From: Nocardia jiangxiensis NBRC 101359
Lineage (GTDB): Bacteria; Actinomycetota; Actinomycetes; Mycobacteriales; Mycobacteriaceae
Direction: 5' to 3'
DNA: 64,000 nt
Assembly (NCBI RefSeq): GCF_000308615.1
Contig: NZ_BAGB01000031.1
Span: 1-64,000 of the forward strand
Below are positions 1 through 9,174 of this stretch, in pieces. The notes beneath the pieces are model-generated. The model worked only from the letters and a program-made list of their open reading frames with translations. It was not told the DNA's origin and did no database searches. The translations under genes were made by a program, and so were the position numbers. Numbering within the stretch: position 1 is the stretch's first letter; every line of letters starts with the position of its first letter.

Positions 1-297
1 CTGCGGGGCCGGAGCGGGCGGGGCGGGCGCGGGGGCCGGAGCGGCGGCGGGCGCCTCATCGGCGGCGCCGATCACACCCAGCTCGCCACCGACCTCGACG
101 ACGTCGTCCTCCTTTGCCACGATCTTGGTGAGCACACCGGCGGCGGGCGAGGGGATCTCGGTGTCGACCTTGTCGGTGGACACCTCGAGCAGTGGCTCGT
201 CGACCTCGACCGTGTCTCCTTCCTGCTTCAGCCACCTGGTCACGGTTCCCTCGGTGACACTCTCACCAAGGGCCGGCATCTGGACGGAGAAGGCCAT
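1..297 (-). CDS. sucB: Dihydrolipoamide acyltransferase (E2), N-terminal part, cut by window edge
   Basis: This is the E2 component of a 2-oxo acid dehydrogenase complex, which carries acyl groups on a swinging lipoyl arm. Only the first 99 codons are in the window. Residues 1-80 form a biotinyl/lipoyl domain that opens [19 protein letters not shown]. The lipoylated lysine is K43 in [10 protein letters not shown]. From about residue 82 an Ala/Pro-rich linker begins, as expected between the lipoyl and subunit-binding domains. An AGGAG lies nine bases before the ATG. In mycobacteria the orthologue (Rv2215, dlaT/sucB) sits at this same place. The E2 is shared between pyruvate and 2-oxoglutarate complexes there, so the exact substrate cannot be read from this fragment. 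Confidence 0.92.
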   Translation of the reverse strand, partial: MAFSVQMPALGESVTEGTVTRWLKQEGDTVEVDEPLLEVSTDKVDTEIPSPAAGVLTKIVAKEDDVVEVGGELGVIGAADEAPAAAPAPAPAPPAPAPQ

Positions 298-680
298 GTC
301 CGTTGACTCCTATAACTGCTCGACGGGTCTACAACAGTTGTCTCTCGGCGGGCGCCCGCCGCGGGTCGCGGCGGATGTCCGAGTCTATTCGGCAGGTGCG
401 CCGGGCCCTCGGCAGTGATGAGAAACTCTGCCTCCGCGCCCTGACCGCACGGGCCGCCGACCGCCACCGAACATTCTGTGTGGCACCGGAGATCCGTGTG
501 GGGTTCTTGTTCCGACTGTCCATCCTTGCACTCGCCGTCGCGGCGTGTACCACAGGGCGGCCCGTGCCCGGTGGTCGCGCCCTGCCGTCCGGTACTTCCG
601 GCGCGTCGCCGCGACGGCTGGCACTATCGATGAATCGGGTGCGTTCGAACCCGATATCCCGGACAGGAGGTCGGCGGGGG
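298..680. other. Intergenic region between sucB and the 681 gene
   Basis: About 380 bases hold the promoter side of sucB (minus strand) and the leader of the plus-strand gene at 681. No convincing gene is seen. An open plus-strand reading frame runs through it, and from a GTG at 498 it reads like a lipoprotein signal ending in AVAAC. The recognisable protein family starts only at 681, so I do not call the upstream part. Confidence 0.5.
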
Positions 681-1043
681 ATGGGTTTGCTGGATCGTTT
701 CCGCCAGTCGGTGGATCGTGTCCGGACATCGGGTGGCGGGGGAGCCACGACAGATGCCCGGTATCTGGACGAGTGGGTGCGCTCGCACGTCGGCGTCGAG
801 GCGTACGTGGAGCCGAAGACGACGGTGACCGATGTCACGGTCGTACTCGTGGCGCATGACGGGGAATGGACCCGCCGCACGGTGGGCGAGCGAGGTGCGC
901 AGCGGTTGTCCGGTCGCCTCGGCATTCCGGTGTACGACGTGCGCCGGACCGGCTACCCGCAGCGCATGCGGGACTTCGATGCGCGTCGCCGCATCGAACG
1001 CAAGCGAGCCGTCGAGCGGGAACTGCGCGGAATCGAGGACTAG
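681..1043 (+). CDS. Small conserved actinobacterial protein (often labelled oxidoreductase)
   Basis: A 120-residue basic protein with no signal peptide or membrane segment. It has a short variable head, a conserved core ([20 protein letters not shown], then [18 protein letters not shown]) and an Arg-rich tail. As I recall, this family sits next to sucB/pepA in Nocardia and Rhodococcus and is often auto-annotated as an oxidoreductase. I see no cofactor motif that supports that name. The start at 681 follows an AGGAGG ten bases upstream and matches the family's usual MGL- start. The frame is open much further upstream. A perfect hairpin follows the stop directly. Function unknown. Confidence 0.75.
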   Translation: MGLLDRFRQSVDRVRTSGGGGATTDARYLDEWVRSHVGVEAYVEPKTTVTDVTVVLVAHDGEWTRRTVGERGAQRLSGRLGIPVYDVRRTGYPQRMRDFDARRRIERKRAVERELRGIED

Positions 1044-1044
1044 C

Positions 1045-1074
1045 CCGACGGCACCGGGCACCCGGTGCCGTCGG
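1045..1074 (+). terminator. Hairpin just after the 681 gene
   Basis: A perfect 14-bp inverted repeat (CCGACGGCACCGGG, 1045-1058, against 1061-1074) begins one base after the stop codon. There is no T-run, as is common for terminators in very GC-rich actinobacteria. Confidence 0.6.
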
Positions 1075-1086
1075 CTCAGCCCCGGA

Positions 1087-1126
1087 CGGACGGCTCGCGA
1101 CGCCGTGCCTGCGCGCGAACCGTCCG
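1087..1126 (-). terminator. Hairpin downstream of pepA
   Basis: An inverted repeat of 13 bp with one mismatch (CGGACGGCTCGCG, 1087-1099, against 1114-1126) lies ten bases beyond the pepA stop. It is the second hairpin between the two convergent genes. Confidence 0.5.
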
Positions 1127-1135
1127 GCATCACTG

Positions 1136-2656
1136 CTACTCCGCCGCGATATCGCCGAGTACGGCGACGAGTGTGCGGACCGGTACGCCGGTGCCGCCCT
1201 TGGGGACGTAGCCGAAGGGGCTACCGGTGTTGTAGGCCGGACCGGCGACGTCGAGGTGGGCCCACTGCACGCCCTCGGCGACGAATTCCTTCAGGTACAG
1301 ACCGGCCACCAGCATGCCGCCGAAACGATGCGGGGAGACGTTGGCCAGATCCGCGATCTTGGAATTGAGATCCGCGCGCAGTTCGGCGGGAAGCGGCATG
1401 GCCCAACCGTTCTCACCGGTTTCCTGGGACAGGCGCGCGACCCGGTCGCGGAACTCCTCGGTGCCCATGACGCCGGGGGTGCGGCTGCCCAGCGCGACGA
1501 GTTGCGCACCCGTCAAGGTGGCCACATCGATCAGGTATTCGGGCTCGTCCTCGCAGGCCCGCACGATCGCATCGGCGAGGATCAGGCGCCCCTCGGCGTC
1601 GGTGTTGATCACCTCGATCGTGGTGCCGCCGTACTGGGTGAGCACATCGCCGGGGCGCTGCGCGGTGGCCGAGGGCATGTTCTCCGCCATGGGGACCGTC
1701 GCTGTCACAGTGACGGGCAGTTCCAGCTTGGCGGCCGCGATCGTGGCCGCGATGACCGCCGCGGCGCCGCCCATATCGGAGGTCATGTTCTCCATGTTGG
1801 CGGCGGGTTTGATCGAGATGCCGCCGGTGTCGAACGTGATGCCCTTGCCGACCAGTGCGACCTTCTTTGCCCCGCCCGCGTAGGTGAGCCGGATCAGCCG
1901 CGGCGGGCGCGAGGAGCCTTGGCCGACGCCGACGATGCCGCCGTAACCGTTTGCGGCGAGGGCCTTTTCGTCGAGGACCTCGACCTGCAGACCGGCCTGT
2001 TCGGCGAGCGTCTTCGCGCGCTCGGCGAATTCGGCCGGATAGAGGTGGCTGGGCGGAGTGTTGACGAAATCGCGGGCGAGGGCGACCGCCTCGGCCACCT
2101 GCACCGCATGCCGGACAGCGGCGTCGTCGGCGGGATCGGCGACCAGCAGCTCGATCCGCGCGAGGGGGCCCTCGTCCGGCTTGGGCGCGGACTTCTCGGA
2201 CCGGAACGCGGTGAAGGAGTACGCGCCCAGGAAGAATCCCTCGGCGGCGGGGCCCGGACCGGGCTCCAGGCGGGACAGGGTGGTGACCGCCCGGCGCACG
2301 CCGGTCAGCGCGCGGGCCGCGACGCCCGCGCAGCGGCGCACCTGTTCGGCATCGATGCCGTCGGGTGCGCCGAGGCCGACCCCGAGCACGCTCGTGACGC
2401 CGGTCAGACCCGCCGGAGCGGGGATACGGGTCAGCTCCTCACCGGAGCCTTTCGCACCGACCGCGCGCAGGCTCGCCAGCACCGCGTCGAGTGCCTCGGC
2501 GCCGATCGCGCGGATGACGACCTCGTCGTCGCTCCCGGCGAGGGCCGGACCGTCCTCGCCGCCGACTACTCCGAGAACCAGCACATCGGTATCGGGACTG
2601 AGGGAATCGACCAGATCCACATCTGGTCCGAGCGAGCGATCTGCAGCAGCTGTCAT
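1136..2656 (-). CDS. pepA: Leucyl aminopeptidase (M17 family)
   Basis: Cytosolic dizinc aminopeptidase that removes N-terminal residues from peptides; family M17, equivalent of mycobacterial pepB (Rv2213). The protein is 506 residues with a variable N-terminal macro-like domain and a conserved catalytic C-terminal half. The family signature NTDAEGRL is present at about residues 351-358 and carries metal-binding Asp and Glu. Upstream, [11 protein letters not shown] and [11 protein letters not shown] are the other conserved metal and active-site blocks. The ATG at 2656 is preceded at 7 bases by TAGCCT, so the mRNA is probably leaderless. It is divergent from gcvT, as in mycobacteria. An open frame continues upstream through the gcvT antisense strand and is an artefact of GC bias. 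Confidence 0.95.
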   Translation of the reverse strand: MTAAADRSLGPDVDLVDSLSPDTDVLVLGVVGGEDGPALAGSDDEVVIRAIGAEALDAVLASLRAVGAKGSGEELTRIPAPAGLTGVTSVLGVGLGAPDGIDAEQVRRCAGVAARALTGVRRAVTTLSRLEPGPGPAAEGFFLGAYSFTAFRSEKSAPKPDEGPLARIELLVADPADDAAVRHAVQVAEAVALARDFVNTPPSHLYPAEFAERAKTLAEQAGLQVEVLDEKALAANGYGGIVGVGQGSSRPPRLIRLTYAGGAKKVALVGKGITFDTGGISIKPAANMENMTSDMGGAAAVIAATIAAAKLELPVTVTATVPMAENMPSATAQRPGDVLTQYGGTTIEVINTDAEGRLILADAIVRACEDEPEYLIDVATLTGAQLVALGSRTPGVMGTEEFRDRVARLSQETGENGWAMPLPAELRADLNSKIADLANVSPHRFGGMLVAGLYLKEFVAEGVQWAHLDVAGPAYNTGSPFGYVPKGGTGVPVRTLVAVLGDIAAE

Positions 2657-2663
2657 GCGGAAC

Positions 2664-2669
2664 AGGCTA
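2664..2669 (-). promoter_or_regulatory. -10 hexamer TAGCCT of leaderless pepA
   Basis: TAGCCT on the minus strand ends 7 bases before the pepA ATG, placing the predicted transcription start at the start codon. Confidence 0.55.
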
Positions 2670-2814
2670 CTGGCCATCGACGCGCTGTCACGGCAGCGGA
2701 GCCAGGCCGCACCCCCTACGCGGATCCGCACTCGAAACAGGTGCGGCAGGGGGTGCGGATCCAGCGACAGGGTGCGGCTGTTCGGCGGGTGCACACGAGG
2801 GAGGATTCGGCCGC

Positions 2815-2820
2815 TAGGGT
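2815..2820 (+). promoter_or_regulatory. -10 hexamer TAGGGT of leaderless gcvT
   Basis: TAGGGT ends 7 bases before the gcvT GTG. With the pepA element it forms a compact divergent promoter pair. Confidence 0.55.
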
Positions 2821-2827
2821 TGGCCCG

Positions 2828-3928
2828 GTGAACGACTCGAACCTGCTGCGAGGGCCGATCCACGACGTGCACGTCGAACTGGGGGCGAATTTCGCGCCCT
2901 TCGGCGGCTGGGAGATGCCGGTGTCCTATGCCGGGACGGTGGCCGAGCACACGGCGGTCCGCACGACGGTCGGCGTCTTCGATGTGAGCCACCTCGGCAA
3001 GGCGACCGTGTCGGGGCCGGGAGCGGCGGAGTTCGTGAATTCGGCGCTGACCAACGATCTGCGGCGGATCCGGCCGGGCAAGGCGCAGTACACGCTGTGC
3101 TGTACGCCCGAGGGCGGGGTGATCGACGATCTGATCGCCTATTACGTCGCCGACGACGAGATCTTCCTGGTGCCCAATGCGGCCAACACCGCCGCGGTGG
3201 TCGCCGCGTTGCGCGCGGCCGCACCCGAGGGCGTCACGATCACCGACGAGCATCGCGGCTATGCCGTGTTCGCGGTTCAGGGACCCGAATCGGCGCGGGT
3301 GCTGACCGCGCTCGGGCTGCCGACCGAGATGGAGTACATGGGCTACGCCGACGCGGAATGGGACGGCCGCCCGGTCCGGGTCTGCCGCACCGGCTACACC
3401 GGCGAGCACGGGTACGAACTGCTGCCGCGCTGGGACGACGCCGAGGCGCTGTTCCGCGAACTCGTAGTGCAGGTGCGCGCGGCCGGGGGTGAGCCCGCGG
3501 GTCTGGGCGCGCGCGACACGCTGCGCACCGAGATGGGGTACCCGCTGCACGGACATGAACTGGCACTGGACATTTCGCCGGTGCAGGCGCGCGCAGGATG
3601 GGCCGTGGGCTGGAAGAAACCGGAGTTCTGGGGCAAATCCGCACTGGAACAGGAGAAGTCGGCCGGCCCGCGCCGAATCCTGTTGGGGCTGGAGGCACTC
3701 GACCGAGGCGTGCTGCGGCAGGGACAGTCCGTACTGCGCGGCGACGAGGTGATCGGCGAAACCACCTCGGGCACCTTCTCGCCCACCCGCAAGGTCGGTA
3801 TCGCCCTGGCTCTGCTCGATACGGCCGCGGCCCTCGAGCCCGGTGACGAGGTCGAGGTCGACGTGCGCGGCCGTCGCCTGAAGGTAGCGGTCGTCCGGCC
3901 ACCCTTCGTCACCCCGCACACGTCCTGA
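2828..3928 (+). CDS. gcvT: Aminomethyltransferase (glycine cleavage T-protein)
   Basis: The T-protein takes the aminomethyl group from lipoylated H-protein and gives 5,10-methylene-THF plus ammonia. At 366 residues it matches the family length of about 365. The N-terminal block [17 protein letters not shown] and the motif VFDVSHLGK are typical. The central folate-binding part includes [12 protein letters not shown] and [11 protein letters not shown]. The C-terminal barrel has [17 protein letters not shown]. The GTG start is chosen from family length and the TAGGGT hexamer 7 bases upstream, with no Shine-Dalgarno sequence. It is single in orientation, with about 270 bases before ilvE. It matches Rv2211c in the syntenic mycobacterial block. 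The other gcv genes are not in the window. Confidence 0.95.
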   Translation: MNDSNLLRGPIHDVHVELGANFAPFGGWEMPVSYAGTVAEHTAVRTTVGVFDVSHLGKATVSGPGAAEFVNSALTNDLRRIRPGKAQYTLCCTPEGGVIDDLIAYYVADDEIFLVPNAANTAAVVAALRAAAPEGVTITDEHRGYAVFAVQGPESARVLTALGLPTEMEYMGYADAEWDGRPVRVCRTGYTGEHGYELLPRWDDAEALFRELVVQVRAAGGEPAGLGARDTLRTEMGYPLHGHELALDISPVQARAGWAVGWKKPEFWGKSALEQEKSAGPRRILLGLEALDRGVLRQGQSVLRGDEVIGETTSGTFSPTRKVGIALALLDTAAALEPGDEVEVDVRGRRLKVAVVRPPFVTPHTS

Positions 3929-4189
3929 ACAGGTCTGATACCGAAGAGGCCGCGCGCCCCGCACGGCCCGGCATCGAGTGCTTCGCTCGCGTGGCCCCGG
4001 GGCTGAGGCCGGGCCGACCGACGACGTTCGTCGCGACACACGCGGACGTTCCGACCGCCGTGCGGTGACGTGGTTGCTCGGCTGATACCGGTTGGGCGCG
4101 TTGGGCATTGTGCCCGCTGGGTTCCCTGGGGGCACGAAGCTGAACAGAGTACCCAATGGTCGGCCGAAAGATACGGATTACCTTGCAGC

Positions 4190-4195
4190 TAGGAT
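4190..4195 (+). promoter_or_regulatory. -10 hexamer TAGGAT of leaderless ilvE
   Basis: TAGGAT ends 6 bases before the ilvE ATG. The 273-base spacer upstream also holds a GGCCCGGC/GCCGGGCC inverted repeat (3965-3972 and 4008-4015), possibly the gcvT terminator. Confidence 0.5.
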
Positions 4196-4201
4196 CGAAT
4201 C

Positions 4202-5302
4202 ATGACCGCTGCCGCACAGTTCACCCGTATTCCGCATCCCGCGCCCACCTCGGCGCAGCGACGGCAGGATATCTTGGCGGCACCCGGATTCGGGCGCTAT
4301 TTCACCGACCACATGGTGTCGATCGATTACGCCGACGGCCAGTGGACCGATGCGCGGGTCGAGCCGTACGCGCCGCTGTCGATGGATCCGGCGACGATGG
4401 TGTTCCACTACGGGCAGGCGATCTTCGAGGGACTCAAGGCGTATCGCCAGGGCGACGGCAGCATCGCGACGTTCCGCATCGACGCGAATGCCGCACGCTT
4501 CCAACGGTCCTCGCGACGTATGGCGATGGCCGAACTGCCCGAGGAGCTGTTCATCGAATCGGTGCGCCAGCTGCTCGAGGTCGACGCGGACTGGGTGCCC
4601 GCCGCCGGTGGCGAGGATTCGCTGTACCTGCGGCCGTTCCTGTTCGCGACGGAGTCGGGGCTGGGCGTCAAGCCGGCCGGGGCCTACAAGTACCTGCTGC
4701 TGGGATCGCCTGCGGGCGCCTACTTCCCGCGCGGCCTGAAGCCCGTGCGGGTGTGGCTGTCCACCGAATATGTGCGGGCCGCCCCCGGCGGTACCGGCGA
4801 GGCGAAGGTGGCGGGTAATTACGCGGCCTCGCTGCTGGCGCAGAAGCAGGCCAGCGAACAGGGCTGTGACCAGGTGGTCTGGCTCGACGCGTGCGATCAC
4901 CGCTACGTCGAGGAGATGGGCACCAACAACCTGTTCTTCGTCTTCGGCTCGGGCTCGCAGGCGCGACTGGTGACGCCGGAACTGTCCGGTTCGCTGCTGC
5001 CGGGCATCACCCGCGACTCGCTGCTGACCTTGGCCGCGGATGCCGGGTACGAGGTGGAGCAGCGGCGGGTCTCGGTCGAGGAATGGCGCAAGGGCGCCGA
5101 GTCCGGGGAGATCACCGAGGTGTTCGGCTGCGGAACCGCGGCCGTGGTCATCCCGGTCGCCTCGGTCCGCTCGGCCGACGGTGAGTTCACCATCGGCGAT
5201 GGGGAGCCCGGCGAGGTCACCATGGCGCTGCGCGACACGCTCACCGGCATCCAGCGCGGAACCTTCGCCGACATCCACGGTTGGATGCGCGCGCTGGCCT
5301 GA
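4202..5302 (+). CDS. ilvE: Branched-chain amino acid aminotransferase
   Basis: PLP-dependent class IV transaminase that interconverts Val, Leu and Ile with their 2-oxo acids, using glutamate. The 366-residue length fits the bacterial type with the [14 protein letters not shown] motif near residues 72-85. The PLP lysine is K202 in [34 protein letters not shown] is the conserved region that contacts substrate and cofactor. The ATG at 4202 follows TAGGAT by 6 bases, which suggests a leaderless transcript. Equivalent to Rv2210c, which also lies beside gcvT. It ends convergently with the MBL hydrolase gene, with 23 bases between them. Confidence 0.96.
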   Translation: MTAAAQFTRIPHPAPTSAQRRQDILAAPGFGRYFTDHMVSIDYADGQWTDARVEPYAPLSMDPATMVFHYGQAIFEGLKAYRQGDGSIATFRIDANAARFQRSSRRMAMAELPEELFIESVRQLLEVDADWVPAAGGEDSLYLRPFLFATESGLGVKPAGAYKYLLLGSPAGAYFPRGLKPVRVWLSTEYVRAAPGGTGEAKVAGNYAASLLAQKQASEQGCDQVVWLDACDHRYVEEMGTNNLFFVFGSGSQARLVTPELSGSLLPGITRDSLLTLAADAGYEVEQRRVSVEEWRKGAESGEITEVFGCGTAAVVIPVASVRSADGEFTIGDGEPGEVTMALRDTLTGIQRGTFADIHGWMRALA

Positions 5303-5325
5303 TCGAGGCCGCGCGGCCGGGGCCT

Positions 5326-6039
5326 TCAGCCCGGCATCAACATCTGCCACTGTTCGAGGGTCTGCGGGCGCATGACGTAGTTCTGCTCGCGGACCTCGGA
5401 CAGTGCCGCACTGGGCTCCTGGGAGTACCAGTGCCCGGGATACACGACCGGATCGCCGGATAACTCCGCCAGGTGACGCAGGCTGCGGAACATCGACTCC
5501 GAATCCCCGCCGGGGAAATCGGTGCGCCCGCAGCCCTCCACGAACAGCGTGTCACCCGCGACCAGCCGGTCCTCGAACAGGAAGCACATGCTGCCGGGTG
5601 TGTGTCCGGGGGTGTGCAGCAGTTCGATGTCGAATCCGCCGACGCCGACCTTGTCGCCGTGCTCGTGTCCGGTCAGTTCGCTGGGCGCGATCCCGGTGAC
5701 ATTGGCCACCCACGGCAGTTCCTCCTGATGCACGTGCACCGGGACCTGCACCCGCTCCAGCAGTTCGCGCACCCCGCGCAGGGTGAATCCCATCATCGTG
5801 CCGCCCACGTGATCGGGATGGTGATGGGTGGCCAGCACCCCGCTCAGCCGCAGTCCCTCGCCCTCGGCGACATCCACCAGATCGCCCGCCGCATACGCGG
5901 GATCCACGACAACGCAGTCGCCGGTCTCACGATCGCCGATCAGATACGCGAAATTTCGCATCTGAGTGGCGATCGGATCGCCCACAGCCCAATCGCGTCC
6001 GGCGAGTAGCTGACGGAAGTACAAACGGTCGGATCCCAT
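5326..6039 (-). CDS. MBL-fold metallo-hydrolase (glyoxalase II-like)
   Basis: A 237-residue metallo-beta-lactamase-fold hydrolase. The zinc motif THHHPDH is at residues 71-77. Further metal ligands are in LLHTPGHTPGSMCF and in LVAGDTLF, and the final ligand His is in VVYPGHWY. The set fits the glyoxalase II/persulfide dioxygenase-like branch, so hydroxyacylglutathione-type or mycothiol thioester hydrolysis is plausible but not shown. A GTG lies three codons further upstream in frame. I chose the ATG at 6039 because TAGGGT lies exactly 7 bases before it and would overlap the GTG. It is downstream of adoK on the same strand, separated by a long hairpin, so it probably has its own promoter. Confidence 0.85.
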   Translation of the reverse strand: MGSDRLYFRQLLAGRDWAVGDPIATQMRNFAYLIGDRETGDCVVVDPAYAAGDLVDVAEGEGLRLSGVLATHHHPDHVGGTMMGFTLRGVRELLERVQVPVHVHQEELPWVANVTGIAPSELTGHEHGDKVGVGGFDIELLHTPGHTPGSMCFLFEDRLVAGDTLFVEGCGRTDFPGGDSESMFRSLRHLAELSGDPVVYPGHWYSQEPSAALSEVREQNYVMRPQTLEQWQMLMPG

Positions 6040-6046
6040 ACGAACC

Positions 6047-6052
6047 ACCCTA
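6047..6052 (-). promoter_or_regulatory. -10 hexamer TAGGGT of leaderless MBL hydrolase gene
   Basis: Minus-strand TAGGGT ends 7 bases before the ATG at 6039. It decides this start over the upstream in-frame GTG. Confidence 0.55.
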
Positions 6053-6128
6053 TTGCCAGTCGGCGAACTCCACGCATCCGGCGGTGTTGTGAACGATCAC
6101 TGTGCTACCGGTCCGCAGACAGTGCAGG

Positions 6129-6183
6129 ACACACCGTGGACGGGATTCGTCGCGAGAAGTCGGCGACGCGGTCCACGGTGTGT
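6129..6183. repeat. Nested perfect hairpin between adoK and the MBL gene
   Basis: The outer arms are a perfect 13-bp inverted repeat (ACACACCGTGGAC, 6129-6141, against 6171-6183). Inside is a second 6-bp stem, CGTCGC against GCGACG, with a 9-base loop. The structure lies 50 bases beyond the adoK stop and about 80 bases before the next -10 element. It most likely ends adoK transcription, although there is no T-run. Confidence 0.6.
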
Positions 6184-6232
6184 GCGATTCACCTTGGGGC
6201 GGAACGGCTTCCGCTCGAGGCAGGGATGCGGT

Positions 6233-7261
<1,029 letters not shown>

Positions 7262-7407
7262 TCACGGATGGTAAGGCCGAACGACATGACACGGGCGCGT
7301 GCGGCCGAGCCGGGCGCGGTCACCAGGTGTGATCGCCGCCGACTCCCGCACGCGCCGAAACGAACGCAGCGCGGAACCCGGATGAGTTCCGCGCCGAGGG
7401 GCAGATG

Positions 7408-7758
7408 TCAGTTGAAGCTGTCGCCGCAGGCGCAGGAGCCGGTGGCGTTCGGGTTGTCGATGGTGAAACCCTGCTTCTCGATGGTGTCGACGAAGTCGAT
7501 CGAGGCGCCCTCGACATAGGGGGCGCTCATCCGGTCGACAGCCAGCTTCACACCGCCGAACTCGACGACCAGATCGCCGTCCAGGGCGCGGTCGTCGAAG
7601 AAGAGCTGGTAGCGCAGGCCCGCACAGCCACCGGGCTGAACGGCGATGCGCAGCGACAGATCGTCGCGACCCTCCTGATCGAGCAGCGCCTTGGCCTTGG
7701 ACGCGGCGGCATCGGTCAGTGTCACACCGTGTGTGGTGGTCTCGTTCTGCACAGTCAT
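7408..7758 (-). CDS. erpA: Iron-sulfur cluster insertion protein, ErpA/IscA type
   Basis: A-type carrier that hands Fe-S clusters to apo-proteins. The 116-residue protein has the three family cysteines: C45 in QPGGCAGLRY, and C109 and C111 in GSCACGDSF at the C-terminus. Equivalent to the HesB-like Rv2204c. The start has a good Shine-Dalgarno (AGGAGAG) six bases before the ATG, so it is translated from a leadered mRNA, unlike many neighbours. It is divergent from the DUF3043 gene. Calling it ErpA rather than another A-type carrier follows actinobacterial convention and is not decided by the sequence. Confidence 0.92.
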   Translation of the reverse strand: MTVQNETTTHGVTLTDAAASKAKALLDQEGRDDLSLRIAVQPGGCAGLRYQLFFDDRALDGDLVVEFGGVKLAVDRMSAPYVEGASIDFVDTIEKQGFTIDNPNATGSCACGDSFN

Positions 7759-7976
7759 GAACTCTCCTAGGGACCTGTGTTCAACCCGTAACAGCGCACG
7801 GCTCGTAAGCGGTCAACGTCACCCCCGTGGGTGTCTATTCCAATCTTGCCACTCCAACGCGGCCGGGGTGTCCGCGCACCCCGGAAACGCCGGGTTACCG
7901 GGGGTTGAACGGTGTGGTATGAGTTGTGACACAACAATCTGGGCGTACCGCATTTCCTGGGCGATACTCCATCCAA

Positions 7977-7982
7977 TAGCCT
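7977..7982 (+). promoter_or_regulatory. -10 hexamer TAGCCT of leaderless DUF3043 gene
   Basis: TAGCCT ends 7 bases before the GTG at 7990. No Shine-Dalgarno is present. Confidence 0.55.
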
Positions 7983-7989
7983 GGTCGGC

Positions 7990-8649
7990 GTGAAGTTCCT
8001 CCGCCGCGGCGATGCAGCCGGCAGTAACGACCTCGCCGAGGACGCCCCGGCCGCCGAGACCGGTGGCTCGACCGCGCCCGTCACGGCCACCGCAGGTAAG
8101 GGGCGTCCGACCCCCAAACGACGCGATGTCGAGGGTAAGCGCAGGGGGCCGGTGGCCCCCGCGCCCATGACCCAGAAGGAAGCGCGGGCCAGGCGCAAGG
8201 CCACGCGGGGCACGAAGGCCGACCGCAAGGCCGCCTCGGCCGAACGTCGTGCCGCCGCCGCCGACCGGCGCGCCCGCATGGCCGCCGGGGAGGATCAGTA
8301 CCTGCCGCCGCGCGATCGCGGCCCGGTCCGCGCCTACGTGCGGGATCTGGTCGACGCCCGCCGCAATCTGGTGGGTCTGTTCATGCCGCTGGCGCTGCTG
8401 CTGATCGTGGCGATGTTCCTGAATCCGGCGGTGCAGATCTACGTCACGCTGGCCATGCTGGTGATGATGGTGTTCATGGCCGGCGAGGGTGTGATTCTCG
8501 GCCGCATCATCAACCGCCGGGTGCGTGAGCGTTTCCCCGCCAGCACCAATTCGTCGATGCAGCTGGGTTGGTACGCATTCGTGCGGGCCTCGCAGATTCG
8601 CCGGATGCGGATGCCCAAGCCGAGGCTCAACCCCGGCGACAGCATCTGA
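7990..8649 (+). CDS. DUF3043 membrane protein
   Basis: A 219-residue protein with a long, highly charged cytosolic N-terminus (Lys/Arg/Ala-rich, residues 1-110). Two closely spaced transmembrane helices follow at about 127-145 and 149-170, then a basic C-terminal tail. The segment KADRKAASAERRAAAADRRA may form a basic helix. This matches the DUF3043 family, whose mycobacterial member (Rv2206) lies in the same neighbourhood. Its function is unknown. The GTG start follows TAGCCT by 7 bases. Confidence 0.88.
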   Translation: MKFLRRGDAAGSNDLAEDAPAAETGGSTAPVTATAGKGRPTPKRRDVEGKRRGPVAPAPMTQKEARARRKATRGTKADRKAASAERRAAAADRRARMAAGEDQYLPPRDRGPVRAYVRDLVDARRNLVGLFMPLALLLIVAMFLNPAVQIYVTLAMLVMMVFMAGEGVILGRIINRRVRERFPASTNSSMQLGWYAFVRASQIRRMRMPKPRLNPGDSI

Positions 8650-8738
8650 TCGGATTCGAGTCCGAACGGATCCATGCTGGTCCGAAGTCTGGTGACCTGC
8701 GGCCGATCGCACTGAGCGAGCACGAATTCCGAATGTGC

Positions 8739-8909
8739 TCAGCCGTGTTCGCGCATGCCGTGGGACGTGTTGAGCAGGATGCCGAAACGGGCGGTGTCCG
8801 CGGGCTGGATTCCGGTGCGTTGCGGGGGTTCCGGGACGAATGCGCAGAGTCTGCTGGTCAGTTCGCCGACGATGGTCCAGGTTCGGTGCAGTCGAGCGCG
8901 GATGCTCAT
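8739..8909 (-). CDS. Possible small protein, 56 residues
   Basis: An ATG-started frame of 57 codons reads MSIRARLHRTWTIVGELTS and ends GILLNTSHGMREHG. It begins 14 bases after the stop of the small membrane ORF 8924-9112 on the same strand, so the two could form a minimal operon. I see no Shine-Dalgarno and recognise no family. The support is position and size only. Confidence 0.3.
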   Translation of the reverse strand: MSIRARLHRTWTIVGELTSRLCAFVPEPPQRTGIQPADTARFGILLNTSHGMREHG

Positions 8910-8923
8910 GGTGTGCACGGCTT

Positions 8924-9112
8924 TCAGCGAGTTTCGCGGATGCCGAGGATGGCGCGAAGTTCGTGATCCATCCGGTCCGCGTCGCGGTCGACGACATTCG
9001 ATGATCCGGCGGGGTGTGCGCCGGTCCGGTAGTGGAGGTAGGCCGTCAGTGCGGCGATGACCAGGAGCAACAGCGTGAAAATGAGCATGGCAGTAATTTT
9101 GTGCTCATACAC
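8924..9112 (-). CDS. Small single-span membrane protein
   Basis: A 62-residue frame with an obvious hydrophobic helix (AMLIFTLLLLVIAALTAYLH) at about residues 8-27. A polar, Asp/Arg-rich C-terminal tail follows. The GTG at 9112 gives the full length; an ATG at 9088 would start just at the membrane helix. It is divergent from the GlxA-type regulator at 9175, with only 62 bases between the starts, so it may be a target of that regulator. No family recognised. Confidence 0.45.
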   Translation of the reverse strand: MYEHKITAMLIFTLLLLVIAALTAYLHYRTGAHPAGSSNVVDRDADRMDHELRAILGIRETR

Positions 9113-9162
9113 TTGCCGCCAACAGTGGCGGTAACGACATACTTCAACAATATTCGGCCAAG

Positions 9163-9168
9163 TACACT
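9163..9168 (+). promoter_or_regulatory. -10 hexamer TACACT of leaderless GlxA-type regulator
   Basis: TACACT ends 6 bases before the GTG at 9175. Confidence 0.5.
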
Positions 9169-9174
9169 GGTGGG

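Noticed and set aside
498..680. Lipoprotein-like signal (ending AVAAC) in frame upstream of the 681 gene
   Set aside because: The recognised family begins at the MGL- start at 681, which has a ribosome site. The intervening 40 residues are low-complexity and the protein has no other export feature.
866..4156. Very long open frames on both strands across pepA and gcvT (over 1000 codons each)
   Set aside because: They run antisense to, or extend far beyond, well-recognised genes. They arise from strong third-position GC bias; only the conserved parts are real.
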